Below, in pieces: positions 8,398 through 16,107 of a stretch of 42,041 bases of DNA; positions within the stretch are counted from its first letter, which is position 1; each line of letters opens with the position of its first letter. The DNA is taken from contig NZ_AKKE01000057.1 in the NCBI RefSeq assembly GCF_000281975.1, positions 1 through 42,041 of the forward strand, written 5' to 3'. The stretch is from Novosphingobium sp. AP12. GTDB taxonomy: Bacteria; Pseudomonadota; Alphaproteobacteria; Sphingomonadales; Sphingomonadaceae. The position numbers and the translations under genes were made by a program. A model generated the notes under the pieces. That model saw only the letters and a list, made by a program, of their open reading frames with translations, was not told where the DNA came from and searched no databases.

Positions 8398-8738
8398 GGT
8401 GGGGTAACCGGGCTCCTTGCGCCCGGGATACGCCACCACATCTGGGGGCGACAAGCGTGCGCGGGCCGTTTTCCACACGCGATGTTGCGTCAAGCGCGGC
8501 AAGGACGCCGGAATGGCCGAATTTGGTGGCAATGGCGACGAAGCGTGGCTTTCAGTCGGTGTAACGGAGAGTTCACTGGCCATTCACGGCGGCTGAGGCA
8601 TCTTGAAGCCATAGAAATCCTTCACGACATGCCTCGTCGGTGGTTGCGAAGGCGCGGCGAAGTACCGATGGCCTGCCACCGCCGGGCTCACTACATGGAA
8701 GCGAAATGACCACGACCAATCCCAGGGGATCGATCGCA
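8398..8738. other. Divergent intergenic region between rpe and the DUF2141 gene
   Basis: About 340 bp that must hold promoters for both neighbours. I found no -35/-10 pair close to consensus, no strong dyad and no convincing small gene. Weak in-frame extensions of the DUF2141 gene reach back to 8640 but carry no family sequence. Confidence 0.5.
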
Positions 8739-9236
8739 ATGCCTTATCGAATGTCCGCTGCGCTGGCCGCGCTGGCCGCCGCCGGGCTTGCCGTGCCGGC
8801 GCTGGCCGAGAGCCGCACGGACTACCGCAACGAAATCCGCAACGAGATGGGCCGCTGCTCGTCCGACAAGGGCCCGGCGCTGCTGGTTACGGTGGACGGC
8901 GTGAAGTCGTCCTCGGGCAAGCTGCGCGTGCAGTCGTACCGTGCCAACTCGGCTGAATGGCTTCAGAAAGGCAAGTGGCTCTCGCGCATCGAAGTGCCGG
9001 CGCGTGCGGGCACGATGACTTTCTGCGTGCCGGTGCCTGCGTCCGGGACCTACGGCATCGCGGTGCGCCACGACGTCAACGGCAACGGCGAGACCGACAT
9101 CCGCACCGACGGCGGGGCCATGTCGAACAACCCGTCGATCAGCATCTTCAACCTCGGCAAGCCCAGCTATACCAAGGTCGGCGTGCCGGTGGGCGGCGGG
9201 GTCAAGACGATCCGGGTGCAGATGAAATACATGTGA
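8739..9236 (+). CDS. Secreted DUF2141-family protein
   Basis: 165 residues from ATG 8739. This start gives a clean signal peptide (MPYRMSAALAALAAAGLAVPALA, cleavage after ALA) and has AGGGG about ten bases upstream. A start at 8706 would place the signal too far in. The mature part shows the DUF2141 pattern: a beta-sandwich with LLVTVDGVKSSSGKLRVQSY, GTYGIAVRHDVNGNGE and a C-terminal VGVPVGGGVKTIRVQMKY. The DVNGNGE segment resembles a calcium-binding loop. The protein is expected in the periplasm; function is unknown in the family. It stands alone between oppositely oriented genes. Confidence 0.85.
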   Translation: MPYRMSAALAALAAAGLAVPALAESRTDYRNEIRNEMGRCSSDKGPALLVTVDGVKSSSGKLRVQSYRANSAEWLQKGKWLSRIEVPARAGTMTFCVPVPASGTYGIAVRHDVNGNGETDIRTDGGAMSNNPSISIFNLGKPSYTKVGVPVGGGVKTIRVQMKYM

Positions 9237-9269
9237 CGGCGCGCGCCCCCGGTCTGGCCGGGCGCGACA

Positions 9270-10016
9270 TTATTCCATGATCCTGCGCGCATCCGCGAGG
9301 TCCGAAGGCTTGTCGACGTCCACTGCGGCCAGGCCGTCCCGCGCGGCGACCAGGCTCGCGTTGACGCCGATCTTGCCTCCCAGCCGCGCGATCGCGGCGG
9401 CGAGCGTGAGGCGGCCGAGCGCGTAGCCGGCCAGCATGCCGAGCCCTAGCCGCGCGGCGATGCGCCAGGGGCGCTTGCGGTCAGCCTCGACCATCTTCCA
9501 CGTCTCGATCGCGAGGCCGGCACGATCGCTCGCCAGCAGGAACAGGTTGCAGCCAGACCACTGGCCGTCGGCGAAGCGCAGGTACGTGCGGCGGCTCCCG
9601 GGCATCGCAGCCTCGATGGCCTCGCGCCGGGCGAGCAGGATGGCGACATCGCTGACCTCCGGCGTGTCGCCGAGGAAGTCCCGCACCCATTCGGGCCGCA
9701 GCAGCGCGTGGTCGCTGGTGGTGACGAGCAGCGGCGCGCCCAGAGCATCGAGCCCGATGGCGACGCTGGCGCTGGGACCGGCGCCGGTCGCCAGCACCTC
9801 GCAGCCGAGCCGCAGGGCAAGGTCGCGAACGTCCGCGTCGCTGGCCGAGACGGCGATCCGCTCGATCCCCGCCTCGCGCAGGGCACTCACGACATGGGAG
9901 AGCATCGGCCGGCCGGCGATCTCCACCAGAGACTTGTGCGACACGCCTTCCGCCGCGGCGACCGGATCGGGGGCGCCGGGGCGCGACCCGGCGAGGATCA
10001 GGGCTGCGGGCTTCAT
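9270..10016 (-). CDS. MobA-like nucleotidyltransferase
   Basis: 248 residues. The N-terminus LILAGSRPG is the nucleotide-binding loop of the MobA/GlmU-type fold, and HKSLVEIAGRPMLSHVVSAL follows in the family position. TTSDHALLRPEW carries the metal-binding Asp region, and the C-terminus ends in VDVDKPSDLADARRIME, a typical last helix. It transfers a nucleotide to a phosphorylated or acidic small molecule; the substrate is not evident. Its ATG overlaps the stop of the Tam41-like gene by four bases (10013-10016), so the two are translationally coupled. Context suggests head-group activation for a lipid rather than molybdopterin chemistry. Confidence 0.8.
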   Translation of the reverse strand: MKPAALILAGSRPGAPDPVAAAEGVSHKSLVEIAGRPMLSHVVSALREAGIERIAVSASDADVRDLALRLGCEVLATGAGPSASVAIGLDALGAPLLVTTSDHALLRPEWVRDFLGDTPEVSDVAILLARREAIEAAMPGSRRTYLRFADGQWSGCNLFLLASDRAGLAIETWKMVEADRKRPWRIAARLGLGMLAGYALGRLTLAAAIARLGGKIGVNASLVAARDGLAAVDVDKPSDLADARRIME

Positions 10017-10933
10017 GCCTTCACCTGCTTTGGCAGCGCCTTGCGGCCGCGCCAGACCTGCCAGAGCACGCCGGGGGCTGCGAGCACCGGATGACGCTCG
10101 CGCCAGGGAGTGATCGCCACCGGTACGCCGGTATGACGCTCGATCTTCCACGCTGCATAGCGCGCCGCGCCTTCGAAGGTGGTCGAGGCTTTCAACAGGC
10201 GCAGGACGTTGTAGGGCTTGCCCATCCGCTGGCGGCGTTTCCACCACGACAAAGTATTGTCCCGCGCGGCGACCTTCGGGCGGATGGTGCTGCTCTCGCG
10301 CGTGAAGTCGATGCCCTGCGCGCTCAGCGCCAGGGGCAGCAGTCCCTCGAAATGCTCGCGGTTGGCGGCGAGGATCGAATCTTCGCGGCCGGCCTTCTCG
10401 ACGCGGAATTCGGCGGCGTAAGTCGCCCGGAACAGCGCGCGCCAGTAGTCTTCGGGCGTCCCCGCCTCCGGTCCCAGTGCGACGGCCAGGCGGGCGGCGG
10501 TGCGGGCGGCCTGCGCTACGGCATCGGCGATCGCGGCGCCGGCCGCCTCGTCGCGCTTCCAAGCGAGGGCGCTGGGCTGGACGAAGCGGGCCCAGATCGT
10601 CGTGTCGACCTTTTCTCCGGCAGCGGCGGCGCGGAATGTCTCCAGCGCCATCGTCGCGACTTTGGCGCGCAGCGGCACGCCGTCGTGGAGCCATTCGTGA
10701 TAACTCACGCGCGGCCAGATGCGCTCCACCTGCGGGCCGGGCGACAGGACGTAGAAGTCGAGCACGCCTTCCAGCGAGCCGGTGCGCAAGTTGGAGCCGT
10801 AGAACAGCACGCCGACCGCGCCCGCGCTTTCCGCCAGCTTCTGCGCGAAGGCGCGCACTTCCGGCACGACCAGGCGGTCGAGGGCCGTCGTTACACGCTC
10901 AAGGAGAAGGTCTTCGCTCATGCCGGCCTGCAT
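10013..10933 (-). CDS. Tam41-like nucleotidyltransferase (putative lipid-phosphate cytidylyltransferase)
   Basis: 306 residues. VLFYGSNLRTGSLEGVLDFYVL near 42-63 has the GS...D-x-Y arrangement of a polymerase-beta-type nucleotidyltransferase. A second conserved region, LRAKVATMALETF then FVQPSALAW, resembles the later part of Tam41, the mitochondrial CDP-diacylglycerol synthase. The start may be the ATG at 10933 (MQAG) or four codons later (MSED). It sits between a lipid kinase and a MobA-like enzyme on the same strand, which fits making a CDP-activated lipid. The similarity to Tam41 is by motif only; confidence in the nucleotidyltransferase fold is moderate. Confidence 0.6.
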   Translation of the reverse strand: MQAGMSEDLLLERVTTALDRLVVPEVRAFAQKLAESAGAVGVLFYGSNLRTGSLEGVLDFYVLSPGPQVERIWPRVSYHEWLHDGVPLRAKVATMALETFRAAAAGEKVDTTIWARFVQPSALAWKRDEAAGAAIADAVAQAARTAARLAVALGPEAGTPEDYWRALFRATYAAEFRVEKAGREDSILAANREHFEGLLPLALSAQGIDFTRESSTIRPKVAARDNTLSWWKRRQRMGKPYNVLRLLKASTTFEGAARYAAWKIERHTGVPVAITPWRERHPVLAAPGVLWQVWRGRKALPKQVKA

Positions 10934-10961
10934 CGGGCACGCCAGCCCCGATTACAAGCCG

Positions 10962-12074
10962 TCAGGGAACCACGAAGTTGATCTGCGGACCTTCGTCGAG
11001 CACGAACCGGCCGGCTGGGAAAGCCTCCCCGTCGAGGATGAACGAGCCTCCGATGTCGATGTCGAGTTCGCTTGCGGCAAAGCGCCTGGCACCGTTCCGG
11101 GTCAGGAACTTGCCGTTGAGCCCGGCCATGATCGCCGGCAGCAGCGCGACGATCCAGCGGACGGGCGAATCCATCACCGCCAGCTTGAGGCCCGGTGCCG
11201 GGTCGCGGCCGAAGGGGCGCGCGCCGAGCGGAAAACGCTCGAACGTGGTGGCGAACGTCAGGAAGCGCTCGTCTGCGCGGCCGCGCCCGGCGTAAGGCAA
11301 GTGGCGGCCGCTGTGGCGATCGACGATGCGGGTAGGGGTGCTGGCGCGCCAGACGTTTCCGGATCGTCCGAACAAGGCTCCGACAATGGCCGCGAGGATC
11401 GACAGACCCACCGCGAAGCTGTTGAACGCCCCGCGGCGGTGCGCTTCCTGTCCGGCTTCGGTGGCGCGGGCGAAGATGCCGGTGCCCAGCACGAAGCCGA
11501 GGATCGAGCGGGCCGCCCCATCCCGGGGGCCATCCTTGGGCGTAAGTCGTAGCGGGCGGCGCGCGATCGTGCTTCGGCGCTGCGCGGCGGCGAGCGCCTC
11601 GGCCAGCGACCAGCGGTTGGGCAAGCCGAGGTCGACCGCCAGCGCGTTGGTCTTGCCCTTGGGAAGGACGATGAGGGTGGGCCAGTCGTCGCCGAAGATG
11701 TCGGCGCCGCAGGACAACACGTCGCGGACGGTGCCGTCGCCGCCGTCGACCACGAGATAGTCGACACCGCGCCGCGCGAACTCGCCGAGCGTGTGGTGCA
11801 GTTCCTCGCGCGTGCAGGGGGTCTGGGTCAGGATGTTGGAGCAATCCGCCATCTCGGGCGCGATGCCCTTGTTGCGGTGGCTGCGGGGGTTGCGGACGAT
11901 GCCGACGAGCGGAACCGCCCGGCCCCGGCGGGCAGGACGGACGAAGCGGGCGTCTGCGCGCCGACCGGGCTCACCGAAAGTCGGCAGCGTTTCGAATTCG
12001 TAGATGCTTCCGTACACACCCCCTATGTAAGGTCGCGCGGTCCGAAAATCACCAAGAAACATTCTGTGACACAT
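10962..12074 (-). CDS. Diacylglycerol-kinase-fold lipid kinase
   Basis: Up to 370 residues. VGIVRNPRSHRNKG marks the start of the DAGK catalytic domain near 56, VVDGGDGTVRDVL holds the nucleotide-binding GGDGT, VLPKGKTNALA follows, then ILGFVLGTG, and FILDGEAFPAG near the end has the conserved DGE. It should phosphorylate a lipid hydroxyl (diacylglycerol, ceramide or similar) at the inner membrane. The first 55 residues are weak. The ATG at 12074 lacks a ribosome-binding site, and an in-frame GTG about 19 codons in (VYGSIYEFETLP), after a G-rich run, is a good alternative. It is followed 28 bp later by the Tam41-like gene. Confidence 0.85.
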   Translation of the reverse strand: MCHRMFLGDFRTARPYIGGVYGSIYEFETLPTFGEPGRRADARFVRPARRGRAVPLVGIVRNPRSHRNKGIAPEMADCSNILTQTPCTREELHHTLGEFARRGVDYLVVDGGDGTVRDVLSCGADIFGDDWPTLIVLPKGKTNALAVDLGLPNRWSLAEALAAAQRRSTIARRPLRLTPKDGPRDGAARSILGFVLGTGIFARATEAGQEAHRRGAFNSFAVGLSILAAIVGALFGRSGNVWRASTPTRIVDRHSGRHLPYAGRGRADERFLTFATTFERFPLGARPFGRDPAPGLKLAVMDSPVRWIVALLPAIMAGLNGKFLTRNGARRFAASELDIDIGGSFILDGEAFPAGRFVLDEGPQINFVVP

Positions 12075-12187
12075 TAAGGTTACAGTTCGATGGCAGCTGT
12101 TGCCCTATCGTCACGGCAGTGGCTGGTGCTACCGCGGCCTCCCCCGATGATTGCCAGTCTTCGCGGGAGGCTTTACGGGCTGGGGGC

Positions 12188-13321
12188 ATGATCCAGCAAA
12201 ACCAGGTGTTACCGGTCTTCACGATCGGCGCGAATCCCGTGAAGCTCTGGGGCCTTACGATGGCGCAGCGCGTCGCGCGGATCGCGCGGGCGGCCGGGCT
12301 CGAGACGGCGGATACGCTGCCACCGGGACCGGCCATCCTCTCCAACGCGGCCCATGCTTGGGACCCGGCATGGTTCGGCAACGTGGTCGGCCGGCCCGGC
12401 GTCGTTCTCACGCTCGGCGGCGTCCCGGCGCTCGGACATGGCGCCGACGCGGGGCAGACGGCCCGAATCGCGCGGGCCATGGCGGACGGTGTGCCACTCG
12501 CCGACAAGGCCGGGCTTGAAGTCATAGCCTTCGAAGACGGCCCCACGATCGAGAACAAGACGCTCCGGAAACGCGAGACGCCGTTCCTCATGACGCTCAC
12601 TCCCACGACCGTCCGCCCGATCGAGCGGGCCAGCTACTTCGGCGCCTACAAAGGCGTGACAGACGTGCTGACCAAGTATCTCTGGCCCGAATGGGCGCTG
12701 GTGCTCACGCGGATCTGCGCGAAGCTCGGCATCACGCCGAACATGGTGACGGCGGTGGGCGCGGTGTTCTGCGTCGTCGCGACGGTGCTCTTCGCCTACG
12801 GGCACTACTGGGCGGGCATGGCGACGGGCCTAGTGTTCATGGTTCTCGACACCGTGGACGGCAAGCTGGCGCGCTGCACGATCACCTCGTCGGCGTGGGG
12901 CAACGTCGCCGATCACGGCATGGACCTCGTTCATCCGCCGTTCTGGTGGTGGTTCTGGGCGACCGGTCTCGGCGCCTGGGGGCTCGCCTATGATCCGGCG
13001 ACGTTCTGGTGGGTGCAGGGCGCCATCCAGATCGGCTATGTCATCCAGCGCCTGATCGAGGGCGCGTTCATCAGTGCCCACGGCATGCACATCCACGTCT
13101 GGCGGCCGTTCGACAGCCGGTTCCGCCTGATCACCGCGCGCCGTAACCCGAACATGGTCATCCTGTTCGTCTCGGTGTTGTTCGGCCGGCCCGACATCGG
13201 CCTGATCGCGGTGGCCTGGTGGACCGCCGGCTCGTGCCTCATCCACGCCGTGCGGCTGGTCCAGGCATGGATGCTGCGGGCGCGCGGCGGTACGATCACC
13301 TCTTGGCTGTCGGAGAGCTGA
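12188..13321 (+). CDS. CDP-alcohol phosphatidyltransferase with a degenerate nucleotidyltransferase-like N-terminus
   Basis: 377 residues from ATG 12188; an in-frame GTG at 12119 is possible. The membrane half carries the complete signature DGKLAR, eight residues, G-x3-D-x3-D (within TVDGKLARCTITSSAWG and NVADHGMD), with five or six surrounding helices, so it should join a CDP-activated alcohol or lipid to an acceptor. The first roughly 150 residues (ANPVKLWGLTMAQRVARI, PAILSNAAHAWD) follow the outline of a MobA-like fold but lack the glycine-rich nucleotide loop, so that part may be inactive or regulatory. It diverges from the lipid kinase across 113 bp and is followed four bases later by the HIT gene. 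Confidence 0.85.
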   Translation: MIQQNQVLPVFTIGANPVKLWGLTMAQRVARIARAAGLETADTLPPGPAILSNAAHAWDPAWFGNVVGRPGVVLTLGGVPALGHGADAGQTARIARAMADGVPLADKAGLEVIAFEDGPTIENKTLRKRETPFLMTLTPTTVRPIERASYFGAYKGVTDVLTKYLWPEWALVLTRICAKLGITPNMVTAVGAVFCVVATVLFAYGHYWAGMATGLVFMVLDTVDGKLARCTITSSAWGNVADHGMDLVHPPFWWWFWATGLGAWGLAYDPATFWWVQGAIQIGYVIQRLIEGAFISAHGMHIHVWRPFDSRFRLITARRNPNMVILFVSVLFGRPDIGLIAVAWWTAGSCLIHAVRLVQAWMLRARGGTITSWLSES

Positions 13322-13325
13322 GGAC

Positions 13326-13757
13326 ATGAACGCGACCATCGAGAAGTTCGGCTGGCCCGCGAGCCTCGTCGCGGGGTTCACCCACTGGGTCGTCCTCGCC
13401 CGGCCCGCGCAGCCGACGCTCGGCTCGCTGGTGCTCGCCGCGAAGAGCGACGTGACCGCATTCGGGGAGCTCCCCGCTGAGGCTCACGCCGAACTCAAGA
13501 CCGTCACCGCCGCCATCGAAGCCGCGCTGGGCGAGGCGGTGAGCTACGCGAAGCTCAACTACCTGATGCTGATGATGGTGGATCCGCACGTCCACTTCCA
13601 CGTCATCCCCCGCTACGAAGGCGCGCGCGAGTGGCAGGGGCGCGAATTTGTCGACTGCGGTTGGCCCAAGGTTCCCGACCTCGGCCACGGCGTCGCGCTG
13701 GAAGGCGACGCCCTCGCCGCGTTGGTGGCTTGGCTGAAAGGCTATTTCGCCGCTTGA
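13326..13757 (+). CDS. HIT-family hydrolase/transferase
   Basis: 143 residues. The histidine triad is read as HVHFHVIPR near 86-94, the H-x-H-x-H-hydrophobic pattern that hydrolyses or transfers nucleoside monophosphates from phosphodiester or phosphoramide substrates. The N-terminal strand region is HWVVLARPAQPTLGSLVL. It starts four bases after the CDP-alcohol transferase stop and is clearly in its operon. It could salvage or edit a nucleotide-activated intermediate of the lipid pathway; that role is an inference. The sequence differs somewhat from the HINT and FHIT groups. Confidence 0.85.
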   Translation: MNATIEKFGWPASLVAGFTHWVVLARPAQPTLGSLVLAAKSDVTAFGELPAEAHAELKTVTAAIEAALGEAVSYAKLNYLMLMMVDPHVHFHVIPRYEGAREWQGREFVDCGWPKVPDLGHGVALEGDALAALVAWLKGYFAA

Positions 13758-13797
13758 GACAGGGGATGCCCCGGCCGGGCCGGGGACCGGATTGGCT

Positions 13798-14556
13798 TCA
13801 GACCCAGCTGTCGGTCAGCTTCGTCGCGATCTCTATGTCGTTGAGAAAGTCGACCTCGGCCCAGTCCAGTCCTTCGATCGAGACGGTGCCGACCTTGCTG
13901 GTGGGCGCGATCGAATCGATGACCTTCAGATACCAGTGCTGGACGCCCTCGGGCGTGCGCATGGCCTGGCGCACGGTTTCGCGGAACAGATCGACGCCTT
14001 CGCCCCGGAAGGCGAGGAAGCCGATCGATTCGGCGTTCGACTGCGCCGCCGTCAGCGTCTTGCCGATGTGGACGAGGCGGCCATCGGTCTCGCGTTCGAC
14101 CTTCATGTCGTCGCTGTCGTAGCCCTCGGCCTTGACGTCGACCGTCACCGTGACGGGCCAGGGCCTGCCGTCGGGTCCGGTCGAGCCCTGCTGGACCGTG
14201 CGGACGATATCCTCGGACACCAGCGTGTCGCCGTTGAGGATCATGAAGTCGCCCTGCATCGCCTCGCGCGCGATCCAGCAGGAGCCGAGGTTGTCCGCCA
14301 CTTTGAAGAAGGGATTGAAACGGATCGCGATTTCCACGCGCGGGTCGCGGATGGCGCCAAGGTGCTCCTCCAGCATGTCGGTCATGAACCCGGTCACCAC
14401 GTCGATCCTTTTCACCCCGCCGCGCGCGAGCATCTCGATCTGCCACTCGATCAGCGAGCGGCCCGAGAAGTCGATCAGGCACTTGGGGCGCTCGGCGGTG
14501 AGCGGCAGCAGGCGCGAACCCTGGCCGGCGCTGAGGAGGATGGCGTGTTCTATCAT
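13798..14556 (-). CDS. Sugar- or inositol-phosphate nucleotidyltransferase (LicC/IPCT-like)
   Basis: 252 residues. The N-terminus AILLSAGQGSRLLPLTAERP, then KCLIDFSG, is the standard signature loop and conserved Lys of sugar-phosphate nucleotidyltransferases. FNPFFKVADNLGSCWIA and FMILNGDTLVSED give the base-binding region and the catalytic Asp, and the C-terminus has the second metal region (GLDWAEVDFLNDIE). The closest pattern I recall is phosphocholine or inositol-1-phosphate cytidylyltransferase. It is convergent with the HIT gene (41 bp between stops) and divergent from the flippase. In context it may provide the CDP-activated head group for the CDP-alcohol transferase; the substrate is unproven. 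Confidence 0.87.
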   Translation of the reverse strand: MIEHAILLSAGQGSRLLPLTAERPKCLIDFSGRSLIEWQIEMLARGGVKRIDVVTGFMTDMLEEHLGAIRDPRVEIAIRFNPFFKVADNLGSCWIAREAMQGDFMILNGDTLVSEDIVRTVQQGSTGPDGRPWPVTVTVDVKAEGYDSDDMKVERETDGRLVHIGKTLTAAQSNAESIGFLAFRGEGVDLFRETVRQAMRTPEGVQHWYLKVIDSIAPTSKVGTVSIEGLDWAEVDFLNDIEIATKLTDSWV

Positions 14557-14706
14557 GGTTCAGGTTCGATCTGCTTGGGGGAGGCGCGCCAGATAGCGAC
14601 TGCGGCGTGAAAGGAAAAGCTCTGGCGGGAGCTGGCCCATCGGTTCGTTCCCCCAACTACGAGTGATCCCTTGCAAGTGACAGCCCCCTCGTCCAAATGC
14701 ACGCCG
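14557..14706. other. Divergent promoter region between nucleotidyltransferase and flippase genes
   Basis: 150 bp shared by two divergent genes. I see no near-consensus promoter pair or dyad. Alternative flippase starts at TTG 14671 or GTG 14677 would shorten it. Confidence 0.4.
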
Positions 14707-16062
14707 ATGCCCGCCAAACGCGACCGCCAGGAGAGCGCCTCTCCGCTAGGGCGGATACTCCAGAACACGGCCTGGCTGCTCGGCGGCAAGGGCTTCGGCG
14801 CGATCTGCGGGCTTGCCTACCTCGCCATCCTGACCCGCACGCTGGGACTGAAGGACTTCGGCCACTTCTCACTGATCTTCGGGACGGCGCAGGCGATCAC
14901 CTCGATCGCCGGCTTCCAGACCTGGCGCGTGGTGGTCCGGTACGGCACCGAGCACATCCACAACCGCGACTGGGACAAGTTCGGCCGCCTGGGCATGCTC
15001 TGCGGCGTGCTCGACGGGGTCGGCGCGGTGATCGGCTGCGCGCTGGCGGCGGTGACGATCTACGGCTTCGCGCATATCCTGGAGCTCAATCCCGGCTACA
15101 TCGACGTGGCCTTCTGGTTCTGCTGCGGCTCCCTCTGGGCGCTGGTTTCGGCGCCGACGGGCATCGTGCGCGCGCTCAACCGGTTCGACATGGCAGTCTA
15201 CGTCGAGGCCATCGTGCCGAGCGGACGGCTGGTTGCCGCGCTCGTCATCTGGTTCACCGGCCCCACCGTCGGCCGGTTCCTGGCGGCCTGGGCCCTGATC
15301 GATATCCTCGAGGCCATCCTCTACTGGATCATGGCGCGGCGGCTCTGCCCGCAGGCGGTGCGGATCTCGAACCTCGGAAAATGGCGCCTCGCGCTGACGG
15401 AAAATCCCGGCGTCACGCGCTTTTTCCTCATTACTTACGCCGGCTCGACCATCGATGCGGCCATGAAGAACGGGCCGCTGCTCGTCGTCGGCGGCTGGGT
15501 CGGCACGCGCGCGGCGGGTCTCTACCGCCTCGCCTCGCAGCTTTCGCAGGCGCTGAGCAAGCTTTCGACCCTGCTGACCCGCTCGGTCTATGCCGAGGTC
15601 GCCCGCGTGCGCGTTGCATCCAAGGCGGCGGAGTTCCGCAAGCTGGCGCTCCAGACCACGTTGATCGCCGGCGCGGCGGGCATCGTCGTCGTGCTCATCG
15701 CGGTCGTCGCGGGCGAGCAGCTCCTCGCCATGATCGGCGGCGAGGCGTTCGAGAGCGGCGCGGGCATCCTCGTGCCGCTCGCCATCGCCGCCAGCTTCGA
15801 CCTCGCCAGCGTCGCCTTCGAGCCGGTGCTCCATGCGACCGGCCGCGCGCGGCTTTCGCTGGTGGCCCGCCTGATCGCCGTCGTGGCGCTGGGCGTCGGG
15901 CTCTGGCAGTTCATCCCGATCGGCCCGAGCGGCGCAGCCTGGGCCGTGGCGCTGGCCGGGGCGGTGTCCTACCTCGCGATGGGCGTGATGGCCTGGCGCA
16001 CGCTGCAGAAGGTCGACGCGGGCCAGATCGCCGTCGGCATCGACGAGGACGCGCTGGACTGA
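14707..16062 (+). CDS. Polysaccharide/lipid flippase of the MATE-like oligosaccharidyl-lipid family
   Basis: About 451 residues from ATG 14707, with 12-14 hydrophobic segments. The opening GRILQNTAWLLGGKGFGAIC, then LTRTLGLKDFGHFSLIFG, is the classic start of Wzx-type flippases, and the middle AGSTIDAAMKNGPLLVVGG is also typical. It would move a lipid-linked saccharide or related lipid across the inner membrane. No good ribosome-binding site precedes any candidate start, so the N-terminus could be ten or more codons longer. It lies beside head-group activation genes, so its cargo may be their product; this is an inference. Confidence 0.87.
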   Translation: MPAKRDRQESASPLGRILQNTAWLLGGKGFGAICGLAYLAILTRTLGLKDFGHFSLIFGTAQAITSIAGFQTWRVVVRYGTEHIHNRDWDKFGRLGMLCGVLDGVGAVIGCALAAVTIYGFAHILELNPGYIDVAFWFCCGSLWALVSAPTGIVRALNRFDMAVYVEAIVPSGRLVAALVIWFTGPTVGRFLAAWALIDILEAILYWIMARRLCPQAVRISNLGKWRLALTENPGVTRFFLITYAGSTIDAAMKNGPLLVVGGWVGTRAAGLYRLASQLSQALSKLSTLLTRSVYAEVARVRVASKAAEFRKLALQTTLIAGAAGIVVVLIAVVAGEQLLAMIGGEAFESGAGILVPLAIAASFDLASVAFEPVLHATGRARLSLVARLIAVVALGVGLWQFIPIGPSGAAWAVALAGAVSYLAMGVMAWRTLQKVDAGQIAVGIDEDALD

Positions 16063-16107
16063 CCCGACCCGGCTCGACACGGGGGCCAGCCCGCGTATCA
16101 TGCCGTC

